Shown: piece after piece, positions 48,360-58,532 of the stretch
Layout of the letters: every line of letters starts with the position of its first letter
How positions within the stretch are numbered: position 1 is the first letter of the stretch
NCBI GenBank assembly: GCA_024803745.1
Contig: JANJXV010000024.1
Span: 5,054,106 to 5,118,105, forward strand
DNA: 64,000 nucleotides
Reading direction: 5' to 3'
DNA from: Megascapheus bottae
Lineage: Eukaryota > Chordata > Mammalia > Rodentia > Geomyidae
Program-made: the position numbers and the translations under genes
The notes under the pieces: model-generated
The model's input: the letters and a program-made list of their open reading frames with translations, nothing else
Database searches by the model: none
Told to the model about the DNA's origin: nothing

Positions 48360-50255
48360 TCAGTGCCTGCAAAATTAATGGCAATATGGAATACAGCATT
48401 ACCTGAGGGTTCTAGACACAGCAGGGATTTCCCTGTATAGTAACCCAAAAGAGAGCATATAAAATAGACTGAAAAACAGAGAAAATGGTGCTTTATTGAG
48501 ACCCTAAGGAAGGCTCTTCCCCAGACTGGGAAGGAAAAATAGAGTATAGGAGACAGTGATAGGAAATATGAACAGTGTCACAAATTGTGTCAACAGCCAG
48601 TTCTTCTTCTCTTCCTTCCCAAGAAAATATGAAAGAGGCACCATGAAGGGTTTATTTGAGTTATTATGGAAATTTGCATCAACTTTATCCATTGAAAAGA
48701 ATGAACATAGGCAGGATAATACAATGAGATACTAACTCAGAAGATAAATTGTGAAAAATCTGTTATTCAGGGAAGGGTGGTCTTTCAAAAGAGAGAAAAG
48801 CTTTGCTTTGGCTGACAAAGAACTAGATCCCACCTGTCTCCTTACCCCCCACAACAGAGTCAGGTTTGGAGAGTCCATGAGTCTCAAGACCAGCTTGTTT
48901 TACAGGGCAAAGAGAGACAGAGCGAAAGTGAGTGTTAAGAGTATATCATGTTGCTGAAGATGGGGTAAGACTGTGGGATTATAAACTGCAAGGGCTACAA
49001 AGGGTCACCAAGTGTACATGGCTCTCAACTTTATAGGCACAGAGCAAAACAATGATCCTGAGAGGGTTGTTTTGGTGAGTCTGGAGAAACAAGACTAAAG
49101 TAGTTTGGGAATTAGTTCTTGAGTCTACTGAAAATCAAATGGGAAAGAAGGCCAAGTTAAGTACCTAGAAAAATGGAGATCAACTTGTACCAGATACTAG
49201 TCTCCAAACTAGGTTTCAAAATGACAATAGGCCCCAGAATTAGATATGTCTTGAGCAAAACAAGCATTTTTCCACTCATGATACACCAGGAGCCCATCTT
49301 GTAGGATGGTTTGTATCGCCAAGAACACCTAACTCTTGCCAGTAATAATTGACCCTAACCAAAAACACACTTTCAGAATGGCCACACCAGGCTTGTTGCT
49401 GATACCCTTTGGCCTAGCTTTGCTATAAAAGGATGGAAATAGCACACTACTGACCTGTTCTAAATTTCAGAATCAATCTGAACCCAAGCTTAAAAGGTCA
49501 CTCTGTTTCAGTCAAATTGAGTTTAATGAATGAATGGAAATGTGCTCGAGGATAGGGAGGCATTGAATCTACCTCAGGATTGCAGCTTTCCAAGAGAGAG
49601 AACTAGCATCTTCTCTGATGTCCAAGTGACAGTCCACAGCAGGATGAAATCAATTATACCTGTGGCATACATGCATATAAGAAGGCATGGTTCACACTCG
49701 TGTTCTTCCAACTTCCGTAATCATGCATTCCATTTTGCAGTTTAGACAGATGCCTACCTGCATAATAAGTAAATCAATGGAAGTTCTGTTTCAGTCCATT
49801 TTCTCTTCTTTTATAAATTTGGTTTCCATGGCTGTTCATTCATATTTTATATCTTTTGACATGTTATATTTATACTCCATATTTTTATGGCTTTTGAAGA
49901 CACAAATAAGTTTCATGTGTAAAATTAAACCTGTGAAATTTCTTTCCACCCTGGATGAAAGAACTCACTTGACACCTGTAGCAAGTTTATGAATTTTACA
50001 AGAATCAAGATTCATCAGTGAAAATAGGTTTATGTAGCCTAGAAATTGTGCTGCAAACAACCTTCTCATGGTCAACTGGAATATTGCTTCTTGACTTTAT
50101 AAGATAAACTGAAATAAATTCAAACCAGACAAAATTATCACACCATCAACCATATTGTCAACTTGGCAGCCTTGTTACTAGACAAAAGTACGTGCATTAA
50201 GTAAAGTGAAAATAAAAGGAAACACTGCAAGCCAGGAGGCATTTTGTTTAACATG
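48360..50255. other. Unassigned sequence without a gene
   Basis: No gene seen. A TATA-like GCTATAAAAGG at about 49422 lies in a stretch that might be a decayed LTR, but no ends or AATAAA support it. Confidence 0.3.
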
Positions 50256-50257
50256 GT

Positions 50258-50640
50258 ATTAATTAGCTCAGGCTTTCATAACTAAAAATAATAGACTGGA
50301 TGCTTCAGCTGCATCAACTTATTTTCTCACAATTCTGAAAGGCAAAAGACTGAAATTGGAATATTGTCATGCTTAGCTTCTGGTGATCCCCCTTCCTCAG
50401 ACCTGTGGACAACCTCTTTCGTAAGAAAGTAATGGCAGTTCATCTGGCAAAGAAAGGGTTACTTCCATCCAACAAAGCCACCAATTCCACTGAATTAAAG
50501 CCTCACTTATATGACCTTATTTAACCTTGGTTCTTTTCTAAAGACACTTTTCTTCAGATGCAGTCACATTTTGAAACCTTGAACAAAGGAATTTGAGGGG
50601 GGACAGGTTCAGCTTATGGCAAATAGTTTGTGAGCATTCT
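50258..50640 (+). repeat. Ancient interspersed repeat, copy 3
   Basis: Best preserved of the three: TTAGCTCAGGCTTTCATAAC, ATTTTCTCACAATTCTGAAAG, TATATGACCTTATTTAACC, and GGGGGGACAGGTTCAGC near the end. The wording is familiar from an abundant old mammalian repeat; its class is left open. Confidence 0.55.
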
Positions 50641-50864
50641 CCTACAATTGATTTAGCAGGTATATTCCTTTAATGTAAGAATTGTGGTTTATAAATCCAT
50701 TATAGTTTAATAATCTTATTCTATTAAAGCTAGCAATGAATATTAGAAAAGTAGCAAGAACCAAATTAATTTGGTAGCATACCACTTGTACCTGCAGCTT
50801 GGAAACATTCTCCATTGTTCATTCCCAAGGACAGTTCAATGTTCTCTACAAAAACAGGGAAAGT

Positions 50865-50935
50865 GTGCCTGAAAGTGCAGAGCACCTGCCTGACAAATAC
50901 AAAGCCCTGAGTTCAAACCTCAATACAACCTCTCT
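50865..50935 (+). repeat. Old ID-like SINE fragment
   Basis: GAAAGTGCAGAGCACCTGCCTG then GCCCTGAGTTCAAACCTC is the tRNA-derived head (A-box and B-box order) of an ID-type element without a Geo half. Confidence 0.55.
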
Positions 50936-51227
50936 CCACTTTGCAAGGAGGGATCTTTACATTGGGGTATTCCCTTAAACACATTGGTTTCTCCTGCAAA
51001 GTAAGTTGCTTATGAAATACCCAGAGTCATTTCATGTGTAAAAAAATCCAAATCTATATGTACTTCAATAACTTATCCTCCAATAAAAATAATTTGCTCC
51101 ATATCACATTGTAGTTTACTATTTTGTTATTCTCTCATATAAAATCACATGCTGCTTAAGAAATTATATATTGAGTTGTCCACGTAAGACCATATCTTCT
51201 TTCTCCATGCACTGACTTTCAAAGGCA

Positions 51228-51460
51228 TGTCTCCCTTCCTTCCTTCTTTCCTTCCTTCCTTCCTTCTTCCTTCCTTCCTTCCTCCATTCCTTTGTTCCCT
51301 TCCTCACATCCTTCCTTCACTTCCTCTCTTCTCCTTTCTTCCTCACTCCTCTTTCCTTCCTTCCTTCTTTCCTTTTACCTCTTCCTCCTTCTTCCTTTCC
51401 CTCTCCCTCTTCCTCTCTCCTTCTCTCTCTATTAATCCCTCTCTATCTGTTTCTGTCTCT
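51228..51460. repeat. (TTCC)n pyrimidine tract
   Basis: TTCC, TCC and TC units over 230 bases. The plus-strand ORF 51227-51487, rich in Pro, Ser, Phe and Leu, is a translation of this repeat. Confidence 0.95.
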
Positions 51461-51462
51461 CA

Positions 51463-51545
51463 TTGCTTTTTGAGACAAGCCCTTTAGAACCTGTGATCCT
51501 TCTGTTTTTGGATTATAGGCTTTTGACATCACCCCATATCTAAAA
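51463..51545 (-). repeat. B1-like SINE remnant
   Basis: CTTTTTGAGACAAGCCCTTT and GGATTATAGGCTTTTGACATCAC give the ends of an inverted 7SL-derived monomer with the middle shortened. Confidence 0.4.
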
Positions 51546-51821
51546 CCCACTAGATTTTGTTTTGCCTTTTTACTGGGGTGGTTGGTAGTACTCAAGTTTG
51601 AATTCTCAGTATCTTGTTCTTAGGTTGGTATTCTTTACTATGGAGTCACACCTTTTATCTTTTGTTGTTTTGCTAGCTACCTTTAGGTAGGGTATCTATT
51701 CCTGTCCTCATGTGTGTCTGGACTACAACCCTCCAACTTTAGGCTTTTCATGGTTGCTGGGAGCACTGGTACATGAGCTTCCTTTCTTTTCTTCTTCTTT
51801 TTCTATTTCTTTTTTCTTTTT

Positions 51822-52048
51822 GCCAATCCTGGAGCTTGAGCTCAGGGCCTGGACACTGTCTTTAGACATTTTTTGCTCAAAGCTAGTGCTCTGCCACCTG
51901 GGCCACAGCACAATTTCCAGCTTTTTCAACATCAGCTTCCTTTCATGGAGATGGTTTTATAGACTTTCATCTCTGGGCTGGCTTGGAACAGCAAACCTCC
52001 CAATCTCAGCCTCCTGCATAATCTAGGATGATAGATGTGTACTGCAGG
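51822..52048 (-). mobile_element. B1-Geo composite SINE
   Basis: The plus strand has inverted Geo sequence (TGCCAATCCTGGAGCTTGAG, GCCACCTGGGCCACAGCACA) followed by the inverted B1-like head (GGGCTGGCTTGGAACAGC, CTCAGCCTCCTGCATAATCTA). A separate B1-like piece follows to about 52140. ORFs here on both strands are read through the SINE. Confidence 0.7.
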
Positions 52049-52145
52049 GGCCATATGAACTTTTCTGCCCAGGCTGGCTTCCCAAAGCAATCTTCTAAAT
52101 CTCAAGGTTCCGAAGGAGATGTGTGAGTCACTGGCACCCAGTTTA
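52049..52145 (-). repeat. B1-like monomer remnant
   Basis: TTCTGCCCAGGCTGGCTTCCC then AGATGTGTGAGTCACTGGCACCC, an inverted 7SL-type monomer with no A tail of its own. Confidence 0.45.
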
Positions 52146-52189
52146 CTCTGGCTTTTCTTCCCCTCCAACCGAATCTCAGATACCATGAG

Positions 52190-53080
52190 TTCTATAGAAG
52201 AATTTATGGGTAAATATGTGTGTTTGACTTCAATGATAATTTATTTTATTACTAATTTAATTGTAATAAACTAATAGCAAAACAGTAAAGCCAGTCTTTT
52301 TATGCAAATGATGCTTTTGAGTTAAGTGCATGCTAAATAACAGCAGTGTCTTATATATGCGGGAAAATAGCACATTATTAGTTAATAGGTACTTTGAGAG
52401 TTGTGTCATCACTCAGCACATTGTCATAGAAGCATATCAAACTCAAAAGAATCTGGGCCACTAAGTCAACAATGCATTCATTCTAAAAGTAACAACTTCA
52501 GTAAGCCAATACTACTGACCACATTACATTGATGACTGTTAGTTGTCAGATGTGGTTTTGCTTAGTTTTCTTGAATGTATAAATTTATATGAATTTGTTT
52601 TGGATTTATAGCCATGTAAAACTTGTAAGCATATAGTCTATCTGGCTTTTGGTTATATATAAGTTATACTATGAGTAACACTAGAATTCCATGGACTTTT
52701 TACAATTTATAGCCATAAAATAGTAACATATTACATTGTGATATTTCTTTTATTGTGTCCCTTGAATAGTAGTTCTACCTTTTACTGTTTAATTATGCTT
52801 ACTTGTTACTGTCTTGTTGTTTAGACATAATGCAAATGCAGAATGAATTTGAGCCTTCAGGTCACTTGCATACATCCTAGCAACTATCTTAGTAGTCAGG
52901 TCATAATGAATGTCGCAGAAAATGTGGGTTTTAGCTCTTTGGTCACCCAATTTGGTTTGCTCAATGTAACTTCCAGTTCTAGCATATTTTTAACTTTTTT
53001 GTGTTTATTTAAATTTACTGCCAAAAATTAGTTTCTCCATTTAGTCAAATATTTCTAGTGCTTACAGAGATTCCAAGTGA
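52190..53080. other. AT-rich single-copy-looking sequence
   Basis: No gene or repeat recognised. It contains a second POU-type octamer, ATGCAAAT, near 52303 and several TTAATT cores; weak hint of regulatory sequence only. Confidence 0.3.
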
Positions 53081-53084
53081 ACAG

Positions 53085-53310
53085 CAGCTCATCTTCAGTA
53101 GATATGCCAAGAATGACTTGGGGAATTCTATATGGGTCATCTCACTTAATTATAATAACAGTAGGAAAGTAGACAGGAGAGATTACTTGTGCTCTTTCAT
53201 GAAGAAATTAAGGCACAGGGAACTTGATTACTTTGTCCATGGATCACACAAGTAGTAAGTGGTAGAAATAGTAATCTCATCAAACATGCCAACTCCATTA
53301 CCTAGTCAGC
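53085..53310. repeat. Ancient MIR-like relic
   Basis: GTCATCTCACTTAATTATAATAAC, TTTCATGAAGAAATTAAGGCACAGGG, GTCCATGGATCACACAAGTAGTAAGTGG follow the order of the MIR core. Conversely the small ORF here (53058-53255) is not supported. Confidence 0.6.
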
Positions 53311-53409
53311 ACCTTCTACTCGAGTTTACTGCAGGGATGTAAAAGTCACTGCTTTATGATTCAGATGTCTCCTTATCATCAGAAACTGCACTAGTAAAGT
53401 GTCAAATGG

Positions 53410-53581
53410 GATGGGAGTTTGGCCTGGTGGTAGAGTGCTTGCCTGGCTTGCACTAAGACTCAGGTTTGAGTCCTCGGAATCAAATACATAAAAAAAGCCA
53501 AAAGTGGTGCTGTGGCTCGAGTGGTCGAATGCTGGCCTTGAGAAAGCCTGAGAACAGTGCTCAGCCCCAGGACTGGCAAAA
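53410..53581 (+). mobile_element. IDL-Geo SINE with perfect 14 bp target duplication
   Basis: Dimeric SINE with an 11-13 base deletion in the Geo half (CAGTGCTCAGCCCCAGG). AAAGTGTCAAATGG is repeated exactly at 53396-53409 and 53582-53595. Confidence 0.92.
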
Positions 53582-53668
53582 AAAGTGTCAAATGGACAGG
53601 AAAACATGTTTAATACAGTTCCCATTATTTATTGAACACATACCACAAAATGTCTCTAATAACAGTAT

Positions 53669-54372
53669 ACTTGTGGCCTTATATCTAAAATATATCTACA
53701 GCTAAAACAATTGAATCTCTCCAAAACAAATATTCAAAGAAACAGCCATCCCATTAAAAGATGCGCCAAAGACTTAAAGAGACACTTCTCTGAAGAGAAA
53801 AGAAGAATGGCCTATAGATACATTAAGCAATGCTCCACATCTCTGGCCATAAAGGAAATGCAAATCAAAACAACTTTGAGATTCCACCTCTCTACAGTTA
53901 GAAAGTCCATGATCAAAAAATCTAATCACAACAGATAATGGAGGATGTGGCTAGGAGGGATCACTACTACACTGTTGATGGGAGTGTAAACTCCTGCAAC
54001 CACTATAGAAAAAAAAAATCATATTAAGTGAAACAAGCCAGACCAAAAGGAACATAGGCTCAATGGTTTCCCTCATTTGTCATAATTAGTACACATCTAG
54101 GACTCTCCTAGCAGAGGATTACAATAGCACAAAACCGAGATACATAAGGACATATAGGATGAGACTCAATGAGAGCGTCTCTAGGATATGGAAACAAGAA
54201 CTTTATCTTGAGTGATTGTTATTCTTCATATACTATGTTATTTCTCTTCTCTTTTGTTGCCTTTGGGTTAATCTCGTATTGTTAGTGTATCTGAAATTTA
54301 TTTGTTTATTTGAAATAAGAAAGGGAAAGAGGAAAAACAAAATGATTGGGATGGGTGAGGGGAGGGAAATGT
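53669..54372 (+). mobile_element. Internally deleted L1 fragment
   Basis: 53669-54005 matches the L1 at 59733-60063, covering the ORF2 region that includes HPIK..AKDLKR and KEMQIKTTL; its own frame is open from 53711 to 53938. At about 54008-54020 the sequence jumps, at an A10 run, to the equivalent of 60352, deleting about 285 bases that encode the Cys motif and following segment. The 3' UTR is then followed until the purine tract (~54365), where it stops without an A tail. Confidence 0.85.
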
Positions 54373-54379
54373 AACTGTT

Positions 54380-55155
54380 CATGATGTATAGTGACGTGAT
54401 ATGTTTATGAACTTCAAGTTCCTTAAATAGGCCCATCTTTAAAAGGTAAATAGTTAGATATTTATTTAGCATATAATTCCTATTTTATTTTTCCTAGAAT
54501 ATTACTTGACATATAAACCACAGTATAATATTTCCTCAAATTGAATCCTTCCTATTTCAAGTTTCAAGTGCCCCTTGGATTAGTTGTCTGACATCTGAAA
54601 AATTCACCTCATTTCCACTGTCAATTTAATTTGGGGCATTAAAAATAAGAATTCAGACCATGTCAATATGCTTGATAAAATGGGATGTGATAGAGATAAC
54701 TAGGTATTTTTATGACTCTCATGATGTGATCAATTTGGACATGGTGGACATCTGGAATGATGACAAATGAGTTGATTGGAGTGGATCAATTCAGTTGTCG
54801 TGGCAGTCTTTGAAGCTCATTATTTTCACTGTGTTATTTCACTTCTGACCTTTTGTCTTAGCAGCCAGAGGCTGCTGGGTGATCCTCTTATAGGATGCTT
54901 CCTTGCAGTGAGTTTGCTGTATGTATTTTTTTAATAAAAGAAATCTAGTTTCTCAAGCTATTGCAAAAATTTTATTTCATGAGCTGCTTTATTTTTTCCC
55001 CAATGACAAGATTTCTACCCTAGAAAGTCTTCAGCCTAAAATGTTGTATCACAGCAAAGATCAGTTCCACCGCAGACTAAATATGAGGCAACTCCAGGAT
55101 AACCAGAGAGCTGCGTATGAGTGGGTATAAGTTGTGATCTGTATTTTGGATACTT
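54380..55155. other. Unassigned sequence without a gene
   Basis: No gene or confident repeat recognised. Confidence 0.35.
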
Positions 55156-55159
55156 CCTG

Positions 55160-55340
55160 AGGTTCATTCATGCCTTCCTTCATTAATGCATCTGTTCTTT
55201 CAACATATGCTTATTACATACTATTTCTGTGAGCTGAGTTGGAGATGTGGTTATGAATAGAAAAACATCCACTCTGCTCATAAAGCATTCAGACTTTGAA
55301 GAGACATACACATGACTCTTCCATGGTGACAGCGGCCCTG
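55160..55340 (+). repeat. L2 relic
   Basis: CATTAATGCATCTGTTCTTTCAACATATGC, TTATTACATACTATTTCTGTG, GGTTATGAATAGAAAAACATCC and CATAAAGCATTCAGACTTTG follow the L2 3' consensus order (motif phrases shown separately). Confidence 0.55.
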
Positions 55341-55344
55341 TAAT

Positions 55345-58300
55345 TTTATAGGCACTCAAATCTTATGATGAGCATGAGGTAGGGATGAGGTGGTGAACAC
55401 AGAAAGGAGTGCCACTTTGGAATCTGCTGAGAATGGCGCCTAGAGTGAGGACCTAAATGCTTTATATGTGAGACCATCTTTCAAAAGCATGAAATCTCAC
55501 CCAGAGCTGTAATGAGAAACTGAAAATGCCAACAGCCAGCATCATCCCTGTGTGAAACTTTGTGCTACTGTTCTTTTTGAAATGTGTGCACCTTCACATG
55601 CATTTTCCTTTTAGTATAATCTAGAACATGTGTTGTAATACAGAGCCATTCAATTATGTAGATTCTCCCTTCCCTTAGCCTCAAGGAAAGTTTATGTTTA
55701 AGAAAATGGTCCAATTATTCCTGGGGCATTGCATACTTCCTAGCAACAAATAGCACTCAGATGGTGAGCTGAGAGGAAACAGTGTAATAAAAAGAATAGC
55801 AAAACATTCTATTCAATAAGGGAGTATAAGTCACCAATATCTTTGACTAAGGTTAATTCAACACGTAGCTTCAAATATATCAGCCATAATATTTGACCAA
55901 GAAAAGAATTAAGGGAAAGTTTTGAAGCTGTTTAGGAAAGTTATTTTGAAAATGCAAAGAAATGTCTTATCAATTTCCCTGTTTGAAGAGATGAGAGATT
56001 ATTTCAGAATATTTGCATACCAACTAACCATACACATGTATCTTAAACTTATAGTTGACTGTGCATGTTGTCTTTTTTAAATTAGACTATAGTCCAAATT
56101 TCTTTTTTTCTTCTGATATTGAGTATTTTGTATAGGTGGTGCAAGCTCTAATGATTTATATTTTTCTGATAATCTATAGGAAATATTTGTGATATGTATA
56201 TATACATGGATGTAAATTATATATTATAAACTGCCTATAGTAGATGCTATAGTAGAATATATATGTAGTATGCCTGTAAACATATCTATAAGCATTTCAC
56301 ATACTAAACATAAATTTAAACAAATTTATATATATTTATGTAATACATATATAATATACATGGATTACTTCAATGTTTAAACCTTGGGTATTAGGATGAT
56401 GATCTGCTTCACCAATCTTGAGGTGCTTAATCCATCAACTTAGACTTTTCCGATTTCTCTCTGATTATTGAAACTAGTACAAAAAATCCCAAACAGGATC
56501 TTTTAGACCTAGAAACAGAAAGAACAAAGGCATATCTGCTGATAAGAGAGTACCATTGTAAAGACAGTAAAGTGATTCTGTAAAACATAAGTCGAAGTCT
56601 TATTTTCCTGTAAGTTCCTCCAGGGAGGCTCAGAAATATCCACTTATTATCTGACACCTCCTCTCCCCCAGTGGCACTGACCTCTGTGCTGGGACCCCGA
56701 CGCACTATATTGCTTCTTCCAACCACCCAAATCTGAGCCTATTGTTGCTTCTTTCTCTGTGCCACAAGCTGTCACCATCCTCAGAAAGCACCATGCAATA
56801 AATGATCACAGTGGCTCCATGCTGCTCAGGGAAGGGGATTCTGTCTGTTTTCATGCCTGGTCTTCTTCTTGGTTTTCTGTTTCATGTTCTGGAACTCACT
56901 GACCTAGATTCAGATGGTGACTGGCTCAGAAATCCCATAGGGTGTTACTATTCACATCTGTCTCTTCTCTAGTCTGTAACCAGGCTGTAGGTCAGGTTTG
57001 TTTGATCTCTGTCCACCACATGTGCTCCATTTAGAGAGGGAGACCAGGGATGTATCCCTCTTTTCCCACCAGCACCCCACCCCGCAGCTTCAGGGACTGC
57101 AGCATTGCATCACTAAAAGCAGTCACTAATTCCTGCTCAACACCAGACAAAATATGTAACTTCATTTAGTGGTGTATGAAAGAACTGTAGCTAGGCTCGA
57201 ACCACCACGACCCTGCATTTGTGTTCTGTTTCATTACCTAAACATGCATTTCATTCAATAGTCTGCAATAGCCATTATATACAAGTCATTGTGCTGGGGA
57301 TGCCAGAAATAGTAATTCTGACACTATAGAGAAGTAGTGCTACGGATGATGAGGGTTCTGAGGAATGGCTAAGAGGTAATAACTTAGGAGTGCACTTAGT
57401 CCACTTTGAACATATCACATAAGGGTATAGATTTCCAGAAGATCTGGAAAAGGCACAATCTGAAAAATACGTGCTTAATATGCCAAGAATTGAACAATCA
57501 GTATGTTTAGAGAGAGTTTTCTTCCTAACAAAATAATAAGTTCATTTTGAGCTAAGCATCTGTAGGCTCATTAACACCTTCAAGAATGTACTTTATTATT
57601 AATAAAGCACATTTTATACTTCAGGAAGCAATACCTAAGAAATAATAAGAAATTTATTGTGGAAATGAAGATCTCAGAAATACTTTCATATGTTTAGAAA
57701 TATTTTCTAGCACTCAGATGAGTTAAAAATGATTACAACTGTGACTAAATTGTGGGCTATTAAATATTTTATCATGCAACAGGTTTGAATTTGGAGGATA
57801 ATGCATACAGCTCATAAGAAGATCCCTAAAGTTTTTTGTTCATCATCAATATTCCCATCCCTGGATTCTGGAACACTAAAATGGAAGTAATGTTTACCCA
57901 GGAGCAGTGTGCCTGCAGTATATGGCTTTTTTAACATATGGTATAAAAATCCACTTGTGCAATAATTAAACTAATAACAATTACACTCAATGCTAAGTAC
58001 CTATCTGTCCTCTAAAAAGATCATTCTTGATTAAGTTCCAATTTAAATCATCAAATTGCTCTATAACTTCTGACTTCAAATCTTCTGGTGAGCTATTTTG
58101 TCCATAAGCCAAATCAGGGTAGCTAAAAACATATACCCATTTACCTCACCACCACATGTTGTTTTACAGTATCTTCTAAAATATTTAGAAGAATTTGTTT
58201 TGTGTGTGTAAGACTGGCAGGGTATTGTTTACTTTGCTTTCCCATCTGGTATTTATTAATATATTAATAATCACTCAGTTCTCTTTCTATGATACTGATC

Positions 58301-58500
58301 TTATTTTCCTTGTGACATGATTGATTTTTCTAGCTTGTGGACTGAAAAATACTATAGATAAGAAGCAATAGTACATTTTCAGCCATCATTAGTAAAGTAA
58401 GGCAAGTGCATTTATATTTTCTCCCTGAGGATAGGGCTAATTCTAACTCCAAGGGCTTGGAAATCAACTTGTGTTGATTAATTTTATATTATTAATTTTA
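55345..58500. other. Unassigned sequence; AT-rich patch and decayed relics
   Basis: No gene recognised. 56180-56360 is strongly AT-rich with TATATA-type runs. 57225-57330 weakly recalls L2. 56427-56726 on the minus strand is open for 99 codons but has no recognisable domain and no splice context. 58470-58504 has a short tandem TTAATTTTATATTA repeat. Confidence 0.35.
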
Positions 58501-58504
58501 TATT

Positions 58505-58531
58505 TATGAGCATAAACTTTGTATGCTCATA
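58505..58531. repeat. 10 bp perfect inverted repeat beside the L1 5' junction
   Basis: TATGAGCATA at 58505-58514 and its reverse complement TATGCTCATA at 58522-58531, 7-base loop AACTTTG. L1 homology starts immediately to the right. Confidence 0.9.
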
Positions 58532-58532
58532 T

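Noticed and set aside
49400..49520. TATA-like GCTATAAAAGG, considered as an LTR promoter
   Set aside because: No AATAAA, TG...CA ends or target duplication around it.
51227..51487. Proline/serine/leucine-rich ORF
   Set aside because: Translation of the pyrimidine repeat.
56427..56726. 99-codon minus-strand ORF in a less AT-rich block, considered as an immune-type V segment or an LTR
   Set aside because: No conserved Cys/Trp pattern, recombination signal, TATA box or LTR ends could be shown.
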